From Rhinopomastus cyanomelas (Eukaryota > Chordata > Aves > Bucerotiformes > Rhinopomastidae): DNA of 64,000 bases. Under the pieces are notes generated by a model. That model worked only from the letters and a program-made list of their open reading frames with translations, ran no database searches and was not told where the DNA came from. The stretch spans positions 620,001 to 684,000 of the forward strand of contig VXBP01001155.1 in NCBI GenBank assembly GCA_013400115.1. The letters run 5' to 3'. A program made the translations under genes and the position numbers. This document shows, one piece after another, positions 50,119-63,700 of this stretch (its first letter is position 1; every line of letters begins with the position of its first letter).

Positions 50119-51370
50119 ATCATTAGGGGTTGAAGAGGACCTCCAGGGGTCATCAAGTCCAAACCCCTCTGCTCAAGTAGAATCACAAAAACTAAGACAG
50201 GTTAAATGGAAATGCATCCAGATGGATCTTAAATGTCTCCAGCAACCTATCTGAGCAGCCCAATCCAATGCTCTGTAACCCTTACAGTAAAGAATGTTTT
50301 CCTCATATTAAGATGGATTTTCTTGTGCTCCATCTTATACCCATTACCGCTTGTCCTATCACAAGAAGAGACATAAGTGAAGAGATTGTCTTTCTTCTTT
50401 ATGCCCAGCCTTCATGTATTTATGTACAGTAATTAAGTCCCCTTGTAACCTTCTCCTCTCCAAACTGAGAAGTCACAGATCTTTCTATCTCTCCTCATAA
50501 GGCAAGCGCTCCAGTCCCCTAGCCATCCTTGTGGCTCTCTGCTGAACTCTCTCAATAAAGTCACTATCCCACTTGAACTGAGCCCAGAACCTGACAGCAA
50601 TATGCCATATGTGGCCTCACTAGTGTGAAGTAGAGAGGGAGAAGGACCTCCCTTGATCTGCTGGACACACTGTCCTTGACATGTCCCAGGGTTCCATTTA
50701 TCTTTTTATTTAAACCCATTTACCCTTGTCCTATCACTGGGCAGCACTGAAAAGAGCCTGATCCCATCCTGAAAATCACCTTTAGATATTTATTTAACAC
50801 TTATGAGACATCCCCTCCGTCCACTCCTCTCTGGTGCTGGTGCATGGCATTCTTCCTCCCCAGCTGCAGCACCCTACACTTGCCCTTGTTAAACCCCATC
50901 ACATTTCTCTCTGACCAACTCTCTGGCCTATCCAGGCCATGCCAGATGACAGCACAAACCTCTGGTGAGTCAGCCACTCCTCCCAGCTTTGTGTCATCAG
51001 CAAACCTGATGATCAGCAAACCTCTGTCCCCTCATCCAGTTCATTCATAAATACGCTGAATCGGACCATACCCAGTACTGACCCATGAGGGAACACCACT
51101 AGACACAGGGCTCCAATTTGACTCTGCCTCACTGACCACAACTTTGGAATTCTGTCATTTAACTAGCTCCAAATTCACATCATTATCTAATCATCCAGTC
51201 CAACCTTTCTTAAGTTTGTCTGTGAGGATGTCACGGGAGACAGTGTCAAAAGCTTTGCCCATGTACATAGACCACATCTGCTGCCTTCCCCTCATCTGTC
51301 CTATGAGGTACATCTTCATAAAAGGTTATTGGGTTAGTCAAGTAAGACTTTTCCTGCTTGAAGGCATTCA
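50119..51370 (-). mobile_element. Old CR1 patchwork, minus strand
   Basis: Antisense CR1 from 3' UTR inward: tail-side text at 50119-50170, C-terminal ORF2 region (~50240-50480), the thumb region (~50520-50660), and reverse transcriptase with antisense of IRFADDTKLGGVADSPE (~50950-51010). The region ends around the antisense palm motif at ~51230-51280 (TGTCAAAAGCTTTGCCCATGT-type). Around 50715-50815 the C-terminal region appears a second time (CCTTGTCCTATCACTGGGCA and following), so at least two copies overlap here. All frames are broken. Confidence 0.82.
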
Positions 51371-51790
51371 GTATCTTCACCTTTTCTATATCTCTCTGTA
51401 ACCATGGCATTCTCTTCCTCCAGCAGTTGGCCTACATTTCCTCTGGTTTTCCTAGAGGAAAAGAATAAGCTTTGAGCCCAAAGGAAAGCAGGTATCAGCA
51501 GACTCTTTGCAGATTGTCTTGTGAGTAGATATACTGATGTTAATCACTTTTGCATGGCAAATTGCATCACTGCGTGTCCCAGGTTAGAAATAGAAAGACT
51601 GTCTCAGATCAATTTATCAGGCATGAAGCAGCCCGGGAAAACAACGATGCCTAATAACAGGAAGAAAAGCCCAAGCAAGTAACAACAAAACAGAAACCGT
51701 GTCACAACACCATTACTCACTTTCTGAGAAGAAATGGGCAAAGGGTTGTGCAGTGGTCTTTGGCTTCAGACTGGATCCCCTGGTGAAAAG

Positions 51791-51825
<35 letters not shown>

Positions 51826-52043
51826 CACAGAGGAGCAAAAGGGGGAGCCACGCCCCTTGAACTCTTCAAACCTCAATTTCCCAACATTCTGCCAAAAGTT
51901 TAAGAGTTACAAGTCCTTTCAGCTTCTTGCGTGGAGAGGTCCAGCTGAAAAAACAAACGCCCCTTGGGGCTCCATTTTCCTACTTGCTCAAGCATTCTCA
52001 GTCTTTTCTCAGCAGCAAGCCGTGACGTTTATTTTCCCGCTGT
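51371..52043. other. Non-coding stretch with a (CA)n tract
   Basis: The (CA)n run is at 51791-51829. The rest is not firmly recognised; part may belong to the possible LTR listed separately. Confidence 0.45.
51791..51829 (+). repeat. (CA)n microsatellite
   Basis: About 19 AC units with a single AA interruption near 51809. Confidence 0.97.
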
Positions 52044-52584
52044 TCATAGAATCATAGAATCATTAGGGACTGGAAGGACCTCGAAAGATCATCTAGTCCA
52101 ATCCCCCTGCCTCAGTAGGATCATCTAGAATCAAGATGGTCAAAGATGGCAGCCTGCAGGGGACACAATCACGTAGCCAAGATAGCAGCAACCACATGCC
52201 CTGGCCACGTGGCGAAGAAAATGGCACCTGCATCAGCAAACCAGTAGGCACCTGCCTCCTCCAGAGTCTCAGGGTTTGTGTTCTTTATCATTAGCTTACT
52301 GCTCCAGCATCTTCATGCTCGTGATGACCACCATAGCTCTGTTCTGCTCAGCGCAGGAAGAATCCAGTTCTTACCCCCAGCCCCACTCCCTCCCCCTGCC
52401 TTCTACCTTCGCTTTTGCCAGAAGGGGGTGGCTTGGCTTGCCCTGCTCTGCCCCTCCACTCAGCTCAAATTTCTCCTGAAGGGGAAGGGAGATAGGGGGA
52501 CGAACAAAATGTGGGATTTTTCCTTTGCAAAGATGATGTTTTTTCCCTTTCAGATAAGCACAAACCAAAATTTAAACCATAACA
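51831..52584 (-). mobile_element. Possible solo LTR or LTR fragment of an old endogenous retrovirus
   Basis: On the minus strand the segment begins TGTTATGGTTTAAA at 52584, the kind of start I associate with bird ERVL/ERVK-type LTRs. It is clearly richer in G and C than its surroundings. An AATAAA signal lies at 52033-52028 on the same strand. A CR1 tail (52044-52137) sits within it. I could not find a matching CA end, a target-site duplication, a primer binding site or any retroviral reading frame, and the lower edge is arbitrary. It could equally be ordinary single-copy DNA. Confidence 0.22.
52044..52137 (-). mobile_element. CR1 tail fragment, minus strand
   Basis: Two octamer units, then antisense of AGGTCCTTCCAGTCCCTAATG, TGGACTAGATGATCTTTCG and a decayed GATCCTACTGAGGCAGGGGG. 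About 90 bases of young-type CR1 3' UTR. Confidence 0.9.
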
Positions 52585-55500
52585 CTGTTACGCACATGGT
52601 TGCACACCATGGCTCACGGTTACGAGGCACAACCTCCCTGAGCACTCTGAGTCTCCAGTAGAGAAGCAATTCTGAATCACTATGTCTAAAACTTTTCTAA
52701 ACTAGAATTTACTGTTATTTCTACAAACATAAAGTTATTGGATTGAGATCAGTGTGTTATTTCCCGTGTTGTTGAGAGTTTTCTATAAGACACACCAAAT
52801 CACACTGTTTTATAATAATTTGGGTAGTGGTTTGATGAAAGCAGTGGAAGTATGAAGTTAGAAGGTAGTGGGGGCAGAGATAGAGGTTCATTGTTTCCAT
52901 GGACGGAGCTGATGGATGATCCGTATCTCTATGGATGTTATCTCTAGATTCTGTGAAAGGGCATAGTCTCTGTTCAGAACATGAAACCTCAGCTGAATTT
53001 GTTTGGTACTCAGGAGATCAAAATCTTTGCATTCTTTGGGAAGTGTAAGGCCTGTGAATAGCTGCTCCTGAGTTACGTCTTCTCTGGAACTAATCCTGTG
53101 CTGCCCAAATGATGTAGTCACTGATGGGACAAAAAATGTATAGCGGTTTCAAGATGGTGTCAGCCCCATCTTCAGACAATAAAAGTGATTAATTTATCAA
53201 AGGAAGTGAAAACATGCTAGTAGAAAGGAATAAAATTTTTGGTGATTCTGTCTCCGTCTTGCTAAACAAATGATTCCTGAATTAATTCTGAGTCTGCATG
53301 GCCTGTCTGCATGGCAGCAGCATGGGGAAGATTGGGTTAGTAATAAAATAGAGGCATATTCTATGGACAGGTTGATCCTTTTCAAGTTTGTCCCCGCCAG
53401 GAAGATCTGTGTGTAGTCATGAAGAGAAGGCTGGATTAGACTTCTAGTGATGTCTCCTAGGACAGACAACCTCATGATTCTTCACTACCTTGTCCTCACT
53501 TCTGCATCACCCACCACAGTCAAAGAGCAGATGCCATAACACATAGTCCATAAGTCTAATCCACTTGGGCAATTCCTAAACGTGTATTCTATCTTATTAT
53601 CTAAAAATAGTTATCTTTTGCTACCACATTATAACCTTCTACTGTAATAAAAAACACAAATCTTAGTAGCAACATTTATGACACCCCAACAGAGTATTTA
53701 TTCCTGTTAGAGATTTTTGTAATACTTCTGTTTTCTTGCTTTCTCTTTAGATTTCATGGCTTTTACAATTATATCATAATTGGGCCATCAGCTGAACTGC
53801 AGTGAATTGTCTAGCTGAAGCCTAGAAGCTTTGTGGGACTTGTCTACCAGGATTGTGAATTATGGCAATAAGGCAGCTGTAGATTTGAAGTTAAAGTAAC
53901 ATATTTGCACAGAGCCTTAAGACCTCAGCAGAATTATTCAGTAGTATGAAAATTCCTCTTTCGAATCCTTATTTTCTCAGCTCTTCATATAAGCAGGTAA
54001 GAACAACTGCTTTCAAATCTATGGACTACATTCCTTCCTCCCAATCCAGTAGTAAAATTTTTGTGTAGCAGTCCAAAAGTCCTTTTCTAGAGTAGTTTAC
54101 TGGACCATAGAGGGATCATATAGAAAATCCAGTCTAGAAAATTCAGGTGATCTGTGGTGAACATCTCAAATACCAGTGAGTTAGACACCATATGGTTAGA
54201 GATCCAAACTTCTTTGCTTGCAGCTTTGGGCTTCTGACAGCCTTACTCTTGCCTCTGGAATTGCAAATCTGGCAGGATATCAAGCCTCTTAACTGGGATA
54301 CCCAGGTTGCTTCTCTGTGCCTCAGGTCGTGCCCATGTAGCTCAAGAGTGCTTTCTTTAACTTCAGGGTTTCTGCCACTCTGGCGTAGCTACGATATACC
54401 GCAACCACTGACATACATATTTTAATTTGCTTGCCTATCCTTTACCTGTCAAAGACACAGCTGACTTCCTCAAATAAGTTAAAACCCTACTGGCACAGAT
54501 CCTAACAGAAGCAATCAGCGAGCTCAAATCTTCCTTGTGGTTCAGGCTGAGCAGTCCTAAAGGTGGAGGAACCTTCAGGTGACACAGGCATGGTTAGAAG
54601 GCCACCTTTTGTATACGGAGTTTGAAAGACACCTGGCTATTAGTGACATACCTCCTGGAGTGTGTTTGTAGGTACCAAAGTTCCAGCTGCCTAGGTGGGA
54701 TTCTCCTAATTGCCAACTGGCATTTGGACTCTATACACAAAGGTGCCTTGTGACTGCCAGTCAGTGATGTCACAGCTGCGTCAATAGCCTTCAGTAAATA
54801 CACTAAGTCTGACTTTTATCCTTTCCCTTACAATTTCCATTACATAATAACCAAGAGACTCTCCAGGCACTGCATTTCTAAGGCGATTAGCACATTTCTT
54901 GAGAAGCTAATGTCACTTGGTCTTTGGCTCCACGCCTCAGAGCTCCACAACTGGTGCAAGTATTAACCACCCAAACGGCACTGCTTTTTGTGCCTGCTGC
55001 CTAATCAGACTGCTACATAAATACCTTAAATGTAAATTGCTTTAGAGCCACTCTAAGTGCAGGAAAATATTGTGGAATTAGTTAGAAAAAAAGATTTTCC
55101 CTCTCTTATCTCCAAAGAAAAAATATAAGAAGCCTCCAAGCCCAAGTTAGTTTTCCTAAGAATTCACAATTAAAACCTTGAGTCTTTTCTGTGTGATAAC
55201 AAAATACTTATTATATTTTCTCATAGAGGAGGATTAAATCAGCCATGTTTACTGTGCCTCCTTATAGTCACTACAAGCAGACTAAAATCTGGAGTGGCAA
55301 TAGTAAAACACCATAATGAAATAATGTGTTCACTAGCTGAAGTGCTGGATGACTCTCTGTGGTAGCAGAAAACAACATGTTCCATTTCACTTACTGCCAA
55401 AAATATGTACATAAAAGCAATGGGACTAGCATGCCGTTTCAGCTCAGTTATGGGCAAAAGATCTGCAGTTTCCTCAGTCTCCCGGCCACCTTTCTGCCCT

Positions 55501-58067
55501 CAGTCTCACTGCTTCAGCTAAGCATCGAGTTTGCTGTGAGTTCTCTTGTCAGGGGTGATGGGCTCACTGGGGAAAGAGGTGCAAGATGAGACTCGTGCTG
55601 GCTGACTTTCTGGGGTGCAGTGGTCTCATTGTCACTGATAGCAGTTCGGAGACAGAGGAAAACACAATGCATCATAACACCTCTGGTCTGAAAAGTGGAT
55701 CTTTATCCATTATAGTGCAAGAAAACAGCTGGGGAATTTATTAACCTTGCTTTTAGAAAATTGAAACTCTGCTTTATAAAGCAGTGGTTTTGATTTTTAA
55801 AGAGTAAGTCAGATCTGAGTTCATTGCTTACCAACTGAATCTTAATTATGAACTAAACCAAATCTCATTAAAAAACTGTTTTTCTCATGCTCCTCCCAAA
55901 TCTTTGCTAGCTCCTGAATCTGGAGAATACAATGAGTTTAGATGTGGAGGAAAAGAGATGAGCACTGACCTTGAAAAGGAGTTTTCCGTAGCATATGTTT
56001 TGAAACACTGATGCTCTTCTCCCTATTTGGTAATTTTCCTCCATCTCTTTTTTGGATTGGCAGTCTGTGTTTGCACAGGATGTGTTTCACAGTGAGGATG
56101 TAATACATTTCAATATTTGAACCCTTTCAGTATGTAAAAGCTACAATTAGCAAAACCAACTGCCATTTTGTGAGATAAAACTTACTATCTTGTTTTAACA
56201 AAGAAACAGCTGAAGCTAAAGACTAACATTCGCAGTGGTAACTTCCCAGGGGTCTGATTTTCTCCAAACTCTAACAAAGCAGCATGGTGTGCATGTTGTG
56301 GGATGCAATGCCATTGATTTTAACATATGGCATTACATCTATATAAGCATTAAATTTAGCAGCAAAGGTTCACACTTGTGTTTTAAATGCATGAACAGGA
56401 TTCATTTAAATGTTTTTTTCTTGGTCAATCATATTAAAATAATTACTCATTTGTGATTTATTTCTTTAATGCTCCATTGAGAAATTATTACATTCCAAGA
56501 CAGTTCTATGATAAACCTATTTAAGATCATGAACGTGATTCTTCCTTTTTTTTAGTTCTGCTTAATGCTTTTCTGCCACACATAATGCTGTTTTGTAGGT
56601 GGCAGCTATTAACCACAGAGACACTGGGATTTTAAACAAAAAGAGCCTTCTTTGTGCTTGCTGCTGGTATCATTTCTCTTCTGCCCTTTCCTAAAAGGTT
56701 CTTTTTCCTTCAGACCTCCTATGGAATATATTTGAGGAACGCAATCATGCACTGATAAGTTTTTCACTCTGTGTTACATGCTAAACGTGTATGTTTCTGT
56801 GTAAGTGGATATCCCAGCAGTTGCAGATGCAGTGACCATCCTAGTAGCCTGGTGGGCACATAATATTGCCATGTCACAGAAAATGAGAGCATTTGGAGGG
56901 TAGCTAGAATGCTTAAGACAGTAAACTCGCACTTAGCCAAAATAACTTACACCTGAGGAAGGTTGGAAGGCTTAGCTGGCAAAAACATTCTGATCAAACT
57001 CTTTCTTTTCCTTTGAAACATTCAACATTTTATTAAAATAGTGAGCTTCACCAGAGTTCTGGTTGCCCTGCATCGCAAAGATAGCTGCATCACCCGCATC
57101 CTCTGTGCAGGCTTACTCCATTAACAGAGCAGAACAAAACTCTGACCCAGAATATCAGGGATCATACCCAGAAAAGCTGAGTTTAATATATTCTTGGGGG
57201 CACTCCCAGGGTTTTCCAGTCCTGCTGCTCACATGAGCTGCAAAGCTTTGAGAGTCATTTAGCAAATCTGTTTCAGGTGTCAATCATATCAATTTGCTGT
57301 CAGCTTACCAGGCAAGTTCACTCTTCAAGGGTTTCTGAGTCTCCAACCGGGAAAATGCAAATGTTTCACTCTACTCCCTTCTAGTTTTTAATTTGTTAGC
57401 TCTATTGCACACAAAAAGCAAGATTCAGTCTTGAAGGAAATCTGTGGATCACAACGTGTTATATTATGGTAAAGACATTAGTCTTGCTGGCCTACTTTAG
57501 TTCATTTAGCTACTGTGCTAGTCTGTTGCTACTATGAATATTCCTACTACGTCAAATTAACATTACTGTTGTCAAAACTGGGACAGTCCTCTCTTGCAGT
57601 TCAGTATTTAACATACTTAAAAAAAGAAAAATCTGATTTTTAAAATTAATTGGCTTCTGGAAGAATATTGTAACCTATCCGTTTTTGGTTTGGGCATATT
57701 CTATCTCACAGCCTGGCTTTCAGCCTTGGTTCCACAGCATAGTTCTTTACACTTTTATGTGGCCATATCACTCAGTATTTCAGCATTCTTTTTCAAAACA
57801 CCAGTAGATTCTTGGGAAAACTCTGATTTCTGAGGATTTTTGATGAGTATTTTATAATGAATTCCTATTATGAAGTGAAATTGGAGATAAGTAGACAGAA
57901 TTTCATTCTTTAGAAGGAAATTAAATTCAAGAATTTTAAGCTAATGACTCAGTATCTTGTCAAGACAAAGATAAGGAGACTCCTTTCTTTCCTACTTAGA
58001 ACATTGCATAACTTTGCAGTTTTATTGTAAAACAGTTTTTCTATTGAAAACTAGCAAGTGTCCTATT
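52138..58067. other. Non-coding stretch, nothing firmly recognised
   Basis: The first ~450 bases may be an LTR remnant. From 52.6 to 58.07 kb I see no CR1, SINE or coding evidence; open frames are below 95 codons beyond 52.7 kb. Confidence 0.5.
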
Positions 58068-58200
58068 CTGGAGGTGTTTAAGACCCAGCTGGATGTGTTC
58101 CTGTGTGACTTGGTCTAGGTGATCCTGCTGTGGCAGGGAGATTGGACTAGATGATCTTTCGAGGTTCCTTCCAATCCTTAATGTTCTGTGATTCTGTGAT
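58068..58200 (+). mobile_element. CR1 3' tail fragment
   Basis: Starts at CTGGAGGTGTTTAAGACC and has the GGTGATCCTGCTGTGGCAGG 3' UTR and two ATTCTGTG-type units. It is a strongly 5'-truncated insertion. Confidence 0.92.
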
Positions 58201-60412
58201 TTACTCTGCGCTTGCCTCTAATTTGCTACTTTTCTGCAAATTAATATATAATCTGGATATCCAAACATCCTTCAGCCTCCATAATGTTCCATGATGATAC
58301 ATTGTCTATTATGATGTCATGACAACTAAAATAAGTGAACTTCAAGCAATAGTGCATGGTAATAATAATCTCAGATCTGGTACCACCCATTGCAGAAACT
58401 GCTAACATGAGTTGCATCGAAATAGAAGCTATTATCTGTCTCTCATTATTCCAGTAGTACACCCCTCTGTAGCAGATTTATAAGGAACATAGAGGACTTT
58501 GTCCCATATGATTCTATGATTCTATGATTCTATATACATCACATAATTTTGTATTTGTTCAGACCTGTTTCCTTACCAAAGAATTGGCTTGATAATTCTA
58601 TTAAATTAGAGCCATCTATATTCTTCCACAGGGAAGGGGGCTATTTTATTACCTGATTTTTTTTTTCCTCAGTTGACAGAAAGACTGTCAGACCCCAAAC
58701 GTTAACTTAATCTGACATGTAACAAACAGAATAGAGCAAAGCAGGGCGAAAGGAGGAATATGTGACACCTGCAATGTCCATGAGAGCAGCTGGTAGCTGT
58801 GTATCACCAGAACATTGTATTCAATTCCTTCCAAGAATTTACAGCAGTTTCTGAGTTGTGCTAAACTAATCTCATATTTTTTATAGTTTAGCTTTTCAGA
58901 CTTCTGTTTCAAAATCAGGCACAGCTATGGAAAAGTATTGCCTTGAAAACACTTTACATAACAGTTTCAGTAATGACTGTAGGTAGCTAGAGTGATATCC
59001 ACAGTGACTCAAAACAGCTAACAAGGAATCCATTTAGAATACCATCTTTCCAATTTCACAAGCATCCATGGAGCTATGAAACATCTGTACTGTAATATGC
59101 TTGTCAGGTGACTAATGACCAAAATTAATTTGTTTTCACATCCCAAGATTCCTTTTCTGTTTTGTCAACATGTAATTAAAACCGTTCAAACCCCTTTGTA
59201 CGGTGCAAATTCAACTACTATAAAGGCTGTGAAAACAAGCAATAATGATTGTAATTATAGTGCACAGTGATATTTGCTACAGCAGTAAGGTCTGGTCTTG
59301 ATCTGAGCTTTCAGTTTTATGCTTACCTCTGAAAACAGCAAAACTTTTCAAGATAGATTTTAAGCAGAGTTGAATTATCTTATTTAAAGACATGGTCACA
59401 CGAAAAATTATTTGTAGCATCTCCAGTCCTATTTAACAGGATGTCTTTTCATATTTCTTTGGAGGTAACAATTTCAATTTAAAGAGAAGAGTAAGAATAT
59501 ATTTATTAGGTAGTGAAGGTTTCCTGGTTCCATCCAGTAACATCAATGCTTATGAGGTTTGTGCTGTAATGCAAATATCAGCCTTTCTTCAGTGGCACCA
59601 CTCAGGAAGTTAAATTTGCTCTCCAGAAACCAGTGTGGTATGAGAACTCTTAGAATGCACACGCATCTGCCCCTGGACAATGATCCATACTTGAACGGCA
59701 TGTCTAGTCCCAATGAGGATCCTTCTGTCTCAGAAAGGTAGAGAAATGGCCATTGTCTCACTGAATTTGTGATGAAGGAATCTAAGAAATAATTTTGAAA
59801 GCAGCTGAGTCAGAAGAATGGTGATCTTTCTCCAGCATGTCATTATCTACTCACTAGATTTAAATGATGATCTAATACTTAACAAATATATTGGGTCAAA
59901 CAGTTGTGTTTGCTGCCATGCCATTAACATCAAATACCACAGTTTTCCAATGCATTAAAATGATCAACTTGTCAAGTATTCATCCAGTTAGATATTCACT
60001 TTTTAAATTCCTTTCTCTTCTTTTAGAACTATGGGAATTGAGGCAGCCAAGCTACAAGAGTCGTTTGCATTTATGAAGGTGTTCCCCCAGGAGGATAAAT
60101 TTCGTATCATCAACTTCAATCTAGAAAAAGAGGTTTAAGGCAACTAAAACTAAATAAGTTTTCAAAGTCCATGCAGAATATTTCCAGCACAAGCAGGATT
60201 TTACACACATTTCTTGAGTTCTCATCCAAGATAACATCCTTCTGTTTAATTTTACTGATTTAATGTCTGGATGAAAAGCTCTTTTAAACAACAATATTTG
60301 TCTTTTTAATCACACATGACCACTTCAGAACTTTCTGCTAACAACTTCAGGAAACATGTTATAAATCGGATACCTATTTTTGTGCAACACTAGAAGTTAT
60401 ATGATATAATTC
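58201..60412. other. Non-coding stretch with an isolated octamer repeat
   Basis: Contains the octamer run at 58506-58534. Otherwise AT-rich, no gene recognised. Confidence 0.5.
58506..58534 (+). repeat. Isolated (ATTCTATG)n run
   Basis: Three perfect CR1-type octamer units with no CR1 3' UTR before them. Either an extreme CR1 truncation in which only the tail was copied, or a remnant of a decayed copy. Confidence 0.75.
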
Positions 60413-60738
60413 AGAGGAGTGGGTGTCAGGACGATGGCACTGGGCTGTTCTCGGTGTCCTGTAGTGATAGGACAAGGGGCAATGGTTGTAAGCTGGAACA
60501 TAGGAGGTTCCACATCAATCTGAGAAGGAACTTCTTCACGGTGAGGGTGACGGAACACTGGAACAGGCTGACCAGGGTGGTTGTGGAGTCTCCCTCACTG
60601 GAGATGTTCAAGACCCGACTGGACAGGTTCCTGTGTGACTTGGTTTAGGTGATCCTGCTGTTGCAGGCGGATTGGACTAGATGATCTTTCGAGGTCCCTT
60701 CCGATCCATAATGATTCTATGATTCTATGATTCTATGA
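60413..60738 (+). mobile_element. Young CR1 LINE, strongly 5'-truncated
   Basis: Almost identical to the last ~320 bases of the copy at 39842-41050. It starts at the GGGTGTCAGGACGATGG region of ORF2 and keeps the C-terminal frame (SCSDRTRGNGCKLEHRRFHI to FLCDLV, stop near 60648). The 3' UTR and four octamer units follow. Differences are few point changes (for example CTGACCAGGGTGG for CTGCCCAGGGGGG). The two copies share the CCTTCCGATCC spelling, marking the same young subfamily. Confidence 0.95.
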
Positions 60739-63700
60739 ACACTTGTCTCATCAGGTATTTACATTGGGTTCGTCTTACACACATTGTTATAGTTTTGCAC
60801 AAATGTTCTTCCCATCAGCAATTATGTAAATTTTTTAAAGGTGCCAAGTTATTGCTCAAAATGTTGCACCCATTCCCAGTATTTATTCTCAGGAGACAGG
60901 GAAAACTCTGGCACTGTGTATTGTCGTCTTTTAAATATGAACAACTTGGACAAAGTGATCTCAGTGAAGCACTGTGATTGTTGCAGTGTCTTTAAAAGTA
61001 TTTTAATGGATTAGCAATAGGAACCCCACAGTCCATAGAAAAGCATTAGATTCATCCTGTAAAGGTGAATGCAAAGAACAACTCTTGCAACAGGGCAAAA
61101 GGGTGAGTTGTTTTGAAGGACTCCTGCAAGTCACTAAAGGTGCTCAAGTCAAGCTTTTCCAAGTAGACTCAGAAAAGATGAATAACATATAGTTTCTTGT
61201 CAAGTTGTCAATTTCTTATATTCTCTAAGGGAGAATAAAAAAGTACTTTCTTCTGAATTCTAGATCAAACAAGAAAATTACTACTTACGAATGTATTATG
61301 TTTTACATTACTCAAATGAATTAGCGTTGTAAAAATTGAATATTCTTTTATGTTTCTTTTTAATTTTTAGCAACCAATGACATGAGAAAAAGGAACTGAG
61401 GGAAACAATTATGACAATCTGGAGAAAATATGGGCTTTATAGTTGACCTGGAGTTTATTTCTGATGCTTAACTTCTTCTTTCACTTAAGGAAACAAACCA
61501 ACCAACCAAACAAACAAAAAAAAACCCAAAAGAATGAAAGACATTAAAAACAAATCACAACAAATGCAGCTTCAAAAAAACATTATAACAACATGAAGTG
61601 TGTTATCTTCAAATAGAATATGCACATGAATTTTCCAAAAGGCTTGGCCTACGCAGAAAATTGTTGGTAGCTAAAAACAATTTATTTTTTTAATTAAGAA
61701 ACTTTTTTTAAATAGTTCAGATGACTGGTATTAATGGAGAAGCTCTTTTTTTATTTTATCTAGCATTTTACAGGGAATGTTTTGTGATCTATAACTTAGG
61801 GAAAAAATGGTGACTTACTTTCAAACACAACAGAAACCTTTACCTGTAGATTTTACCGAGAACAAGCTTGCCAATTTGCAGACAAAACATATTTTTCCCA
61901 GCCAACATTGGACAATGAGGAAAGGTAAAATAAAACTTTTCAACTGTTCATTCCTTGTAGACCTTAACGTTAGAGACTTTTCCTTCTCCATGACCTACAG
62001 AAAAATGTTTCACAGCTTTCTCGTCAAATGGAGCGCTGTGTTCAGTGTGGCCATATAGTAGTGATGACACTTCTGAGAGGCAGAGCTCTGATCTTCATCA
62101 TCCACTGGACTTTCACTGCTCTGTCACATCCATTTTCAGGGGAACCTCACGCATGTCCTGGATTTGTCCTGGTGACTCTTCTTTTTTCTTCCTTCACTCT
62201 TTTCAATTCATTTATTATGTTACTAAGGCAGAAGATACAGGGTTCATCTTTGAATACTAACAACTTATTAATCACAAGTTACCAAAGAGTTTAAAGAAAA
62301 TACTTCTGTGACAGTAAGCTGTATACTTCTGTCACTTGCAGATGGCACTGAAACAGAAATTCAGTGTTCCAAATATCTAATATTTCCACAATCTCCTCCA
62401 AACTCAAGCATTATCTCACTCCTGGAATAAAAAATAGCTTTTGCAAATGTAACGGGAACACAAAACAGATTAAGAAATGTCTCTTATTGCTCTCTGCAGA
62501 GTTCTGCAGAGCCATCTTCATATGTTGGCTCCATCATTTTACATCACTCGTTGTGTGTAACTGCTGGTTACTTCGAGTCCATGCTGCTGTGCAGGGAGGT
62601 TGTTACTTGGGTGCCACACTGCAGCAGGCTTGTGCTTCCTCGGAGCCCTCATATTACCCATGCGAACAGTTAACACAGACTGATTAAGAGCAACATCCCT
62701 AAGCCTGGGTAACTAGAGTTGTTTTCACTTTACCAGATACCAAATTCAATCAGTTATGGTTTCTAGTAATGAGGAAAGTGTTGATCCATGTTCCGTAATG
62801 CACATATAAGTGCTTGATCGCTGACCTAGCTAGAAATTTACCTAATTGCAAATACTTTTTTCAGAAATGAAATTTAAGGTAATCTTTTTGCCTCAATTTT
62901 TAATTAATTTCTTCCATATCCTTATGCAGAAATTAATTATTTCTGCTGCCATCTCTGAGCTATTGTTTAGCAGGAAGAGACATTGTTTGTCATTTCTGCT
63001 GCTCAGAAAACTGGGGGTGCTCAAGTATTGGAGAGAAAAGGAGCTGCAGGAGAAGAATCTGAGAATTCCTTTCTGTTTACATGAACTGTCTTTTCTGAAG
63101 GAAGCAGAAGGACTCAAGAATCCTTAGACCTTGGGCAAGGAAGGAGACTGGGTTCTTTTTGAAGGCACGTCTCCTGCACTGAGTGATGCAGTTTCAGGTT
63201 CTGAGGAATCAGGCCTGTCCGATCAGCGTTTTTGCTGGACAAGCTACTCTGAAGAACTGAAGAGTTCACCAGTCTGGACGGCCAAGGGTTTGGCGTCTAC
63301 AGAGCAGAATGTGAGGGACTGGGAGTGTCTCTTAGAATAAATAGGAGAGAGGGTGGTTGTACCCCTCTCTGCTTGACTGACATGCCTTCCACCAGGTTTC
63401 TAATATAAAAAAACCAAAGACAGATATGGTAGTAATCTCCCATTGTATTTTTCTCAGAACATATTATGGCATTTGTGATGGAGTTTCTGGTTTGTGCGCA
63501 CTAACCTGCTTAACTTTTATTTTTCTTTCTTCTTTCTGTATACAGTTATAGATTTAATAACCCCTTTTATGTTTTCCCTAAGTACTCCGTTGTCTGGCAA
63601 ATTCTATCTGAGATCTCATCGAGACCTAGCTGCTTTTTCTTTTCCTTTCTTTTTTTCAATCGTGGCCTTGAACCCACCACAGTTACCAAGAAGAAAGTGT

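Noticed and set aside
52040..52589. CTGTT direct repeats flanking 52045-52584 as a target-site duplication
   Set aside because: A five-base match is expected by chance, and the lower edge falls at a CR1 tail rather than at a TG terminus.
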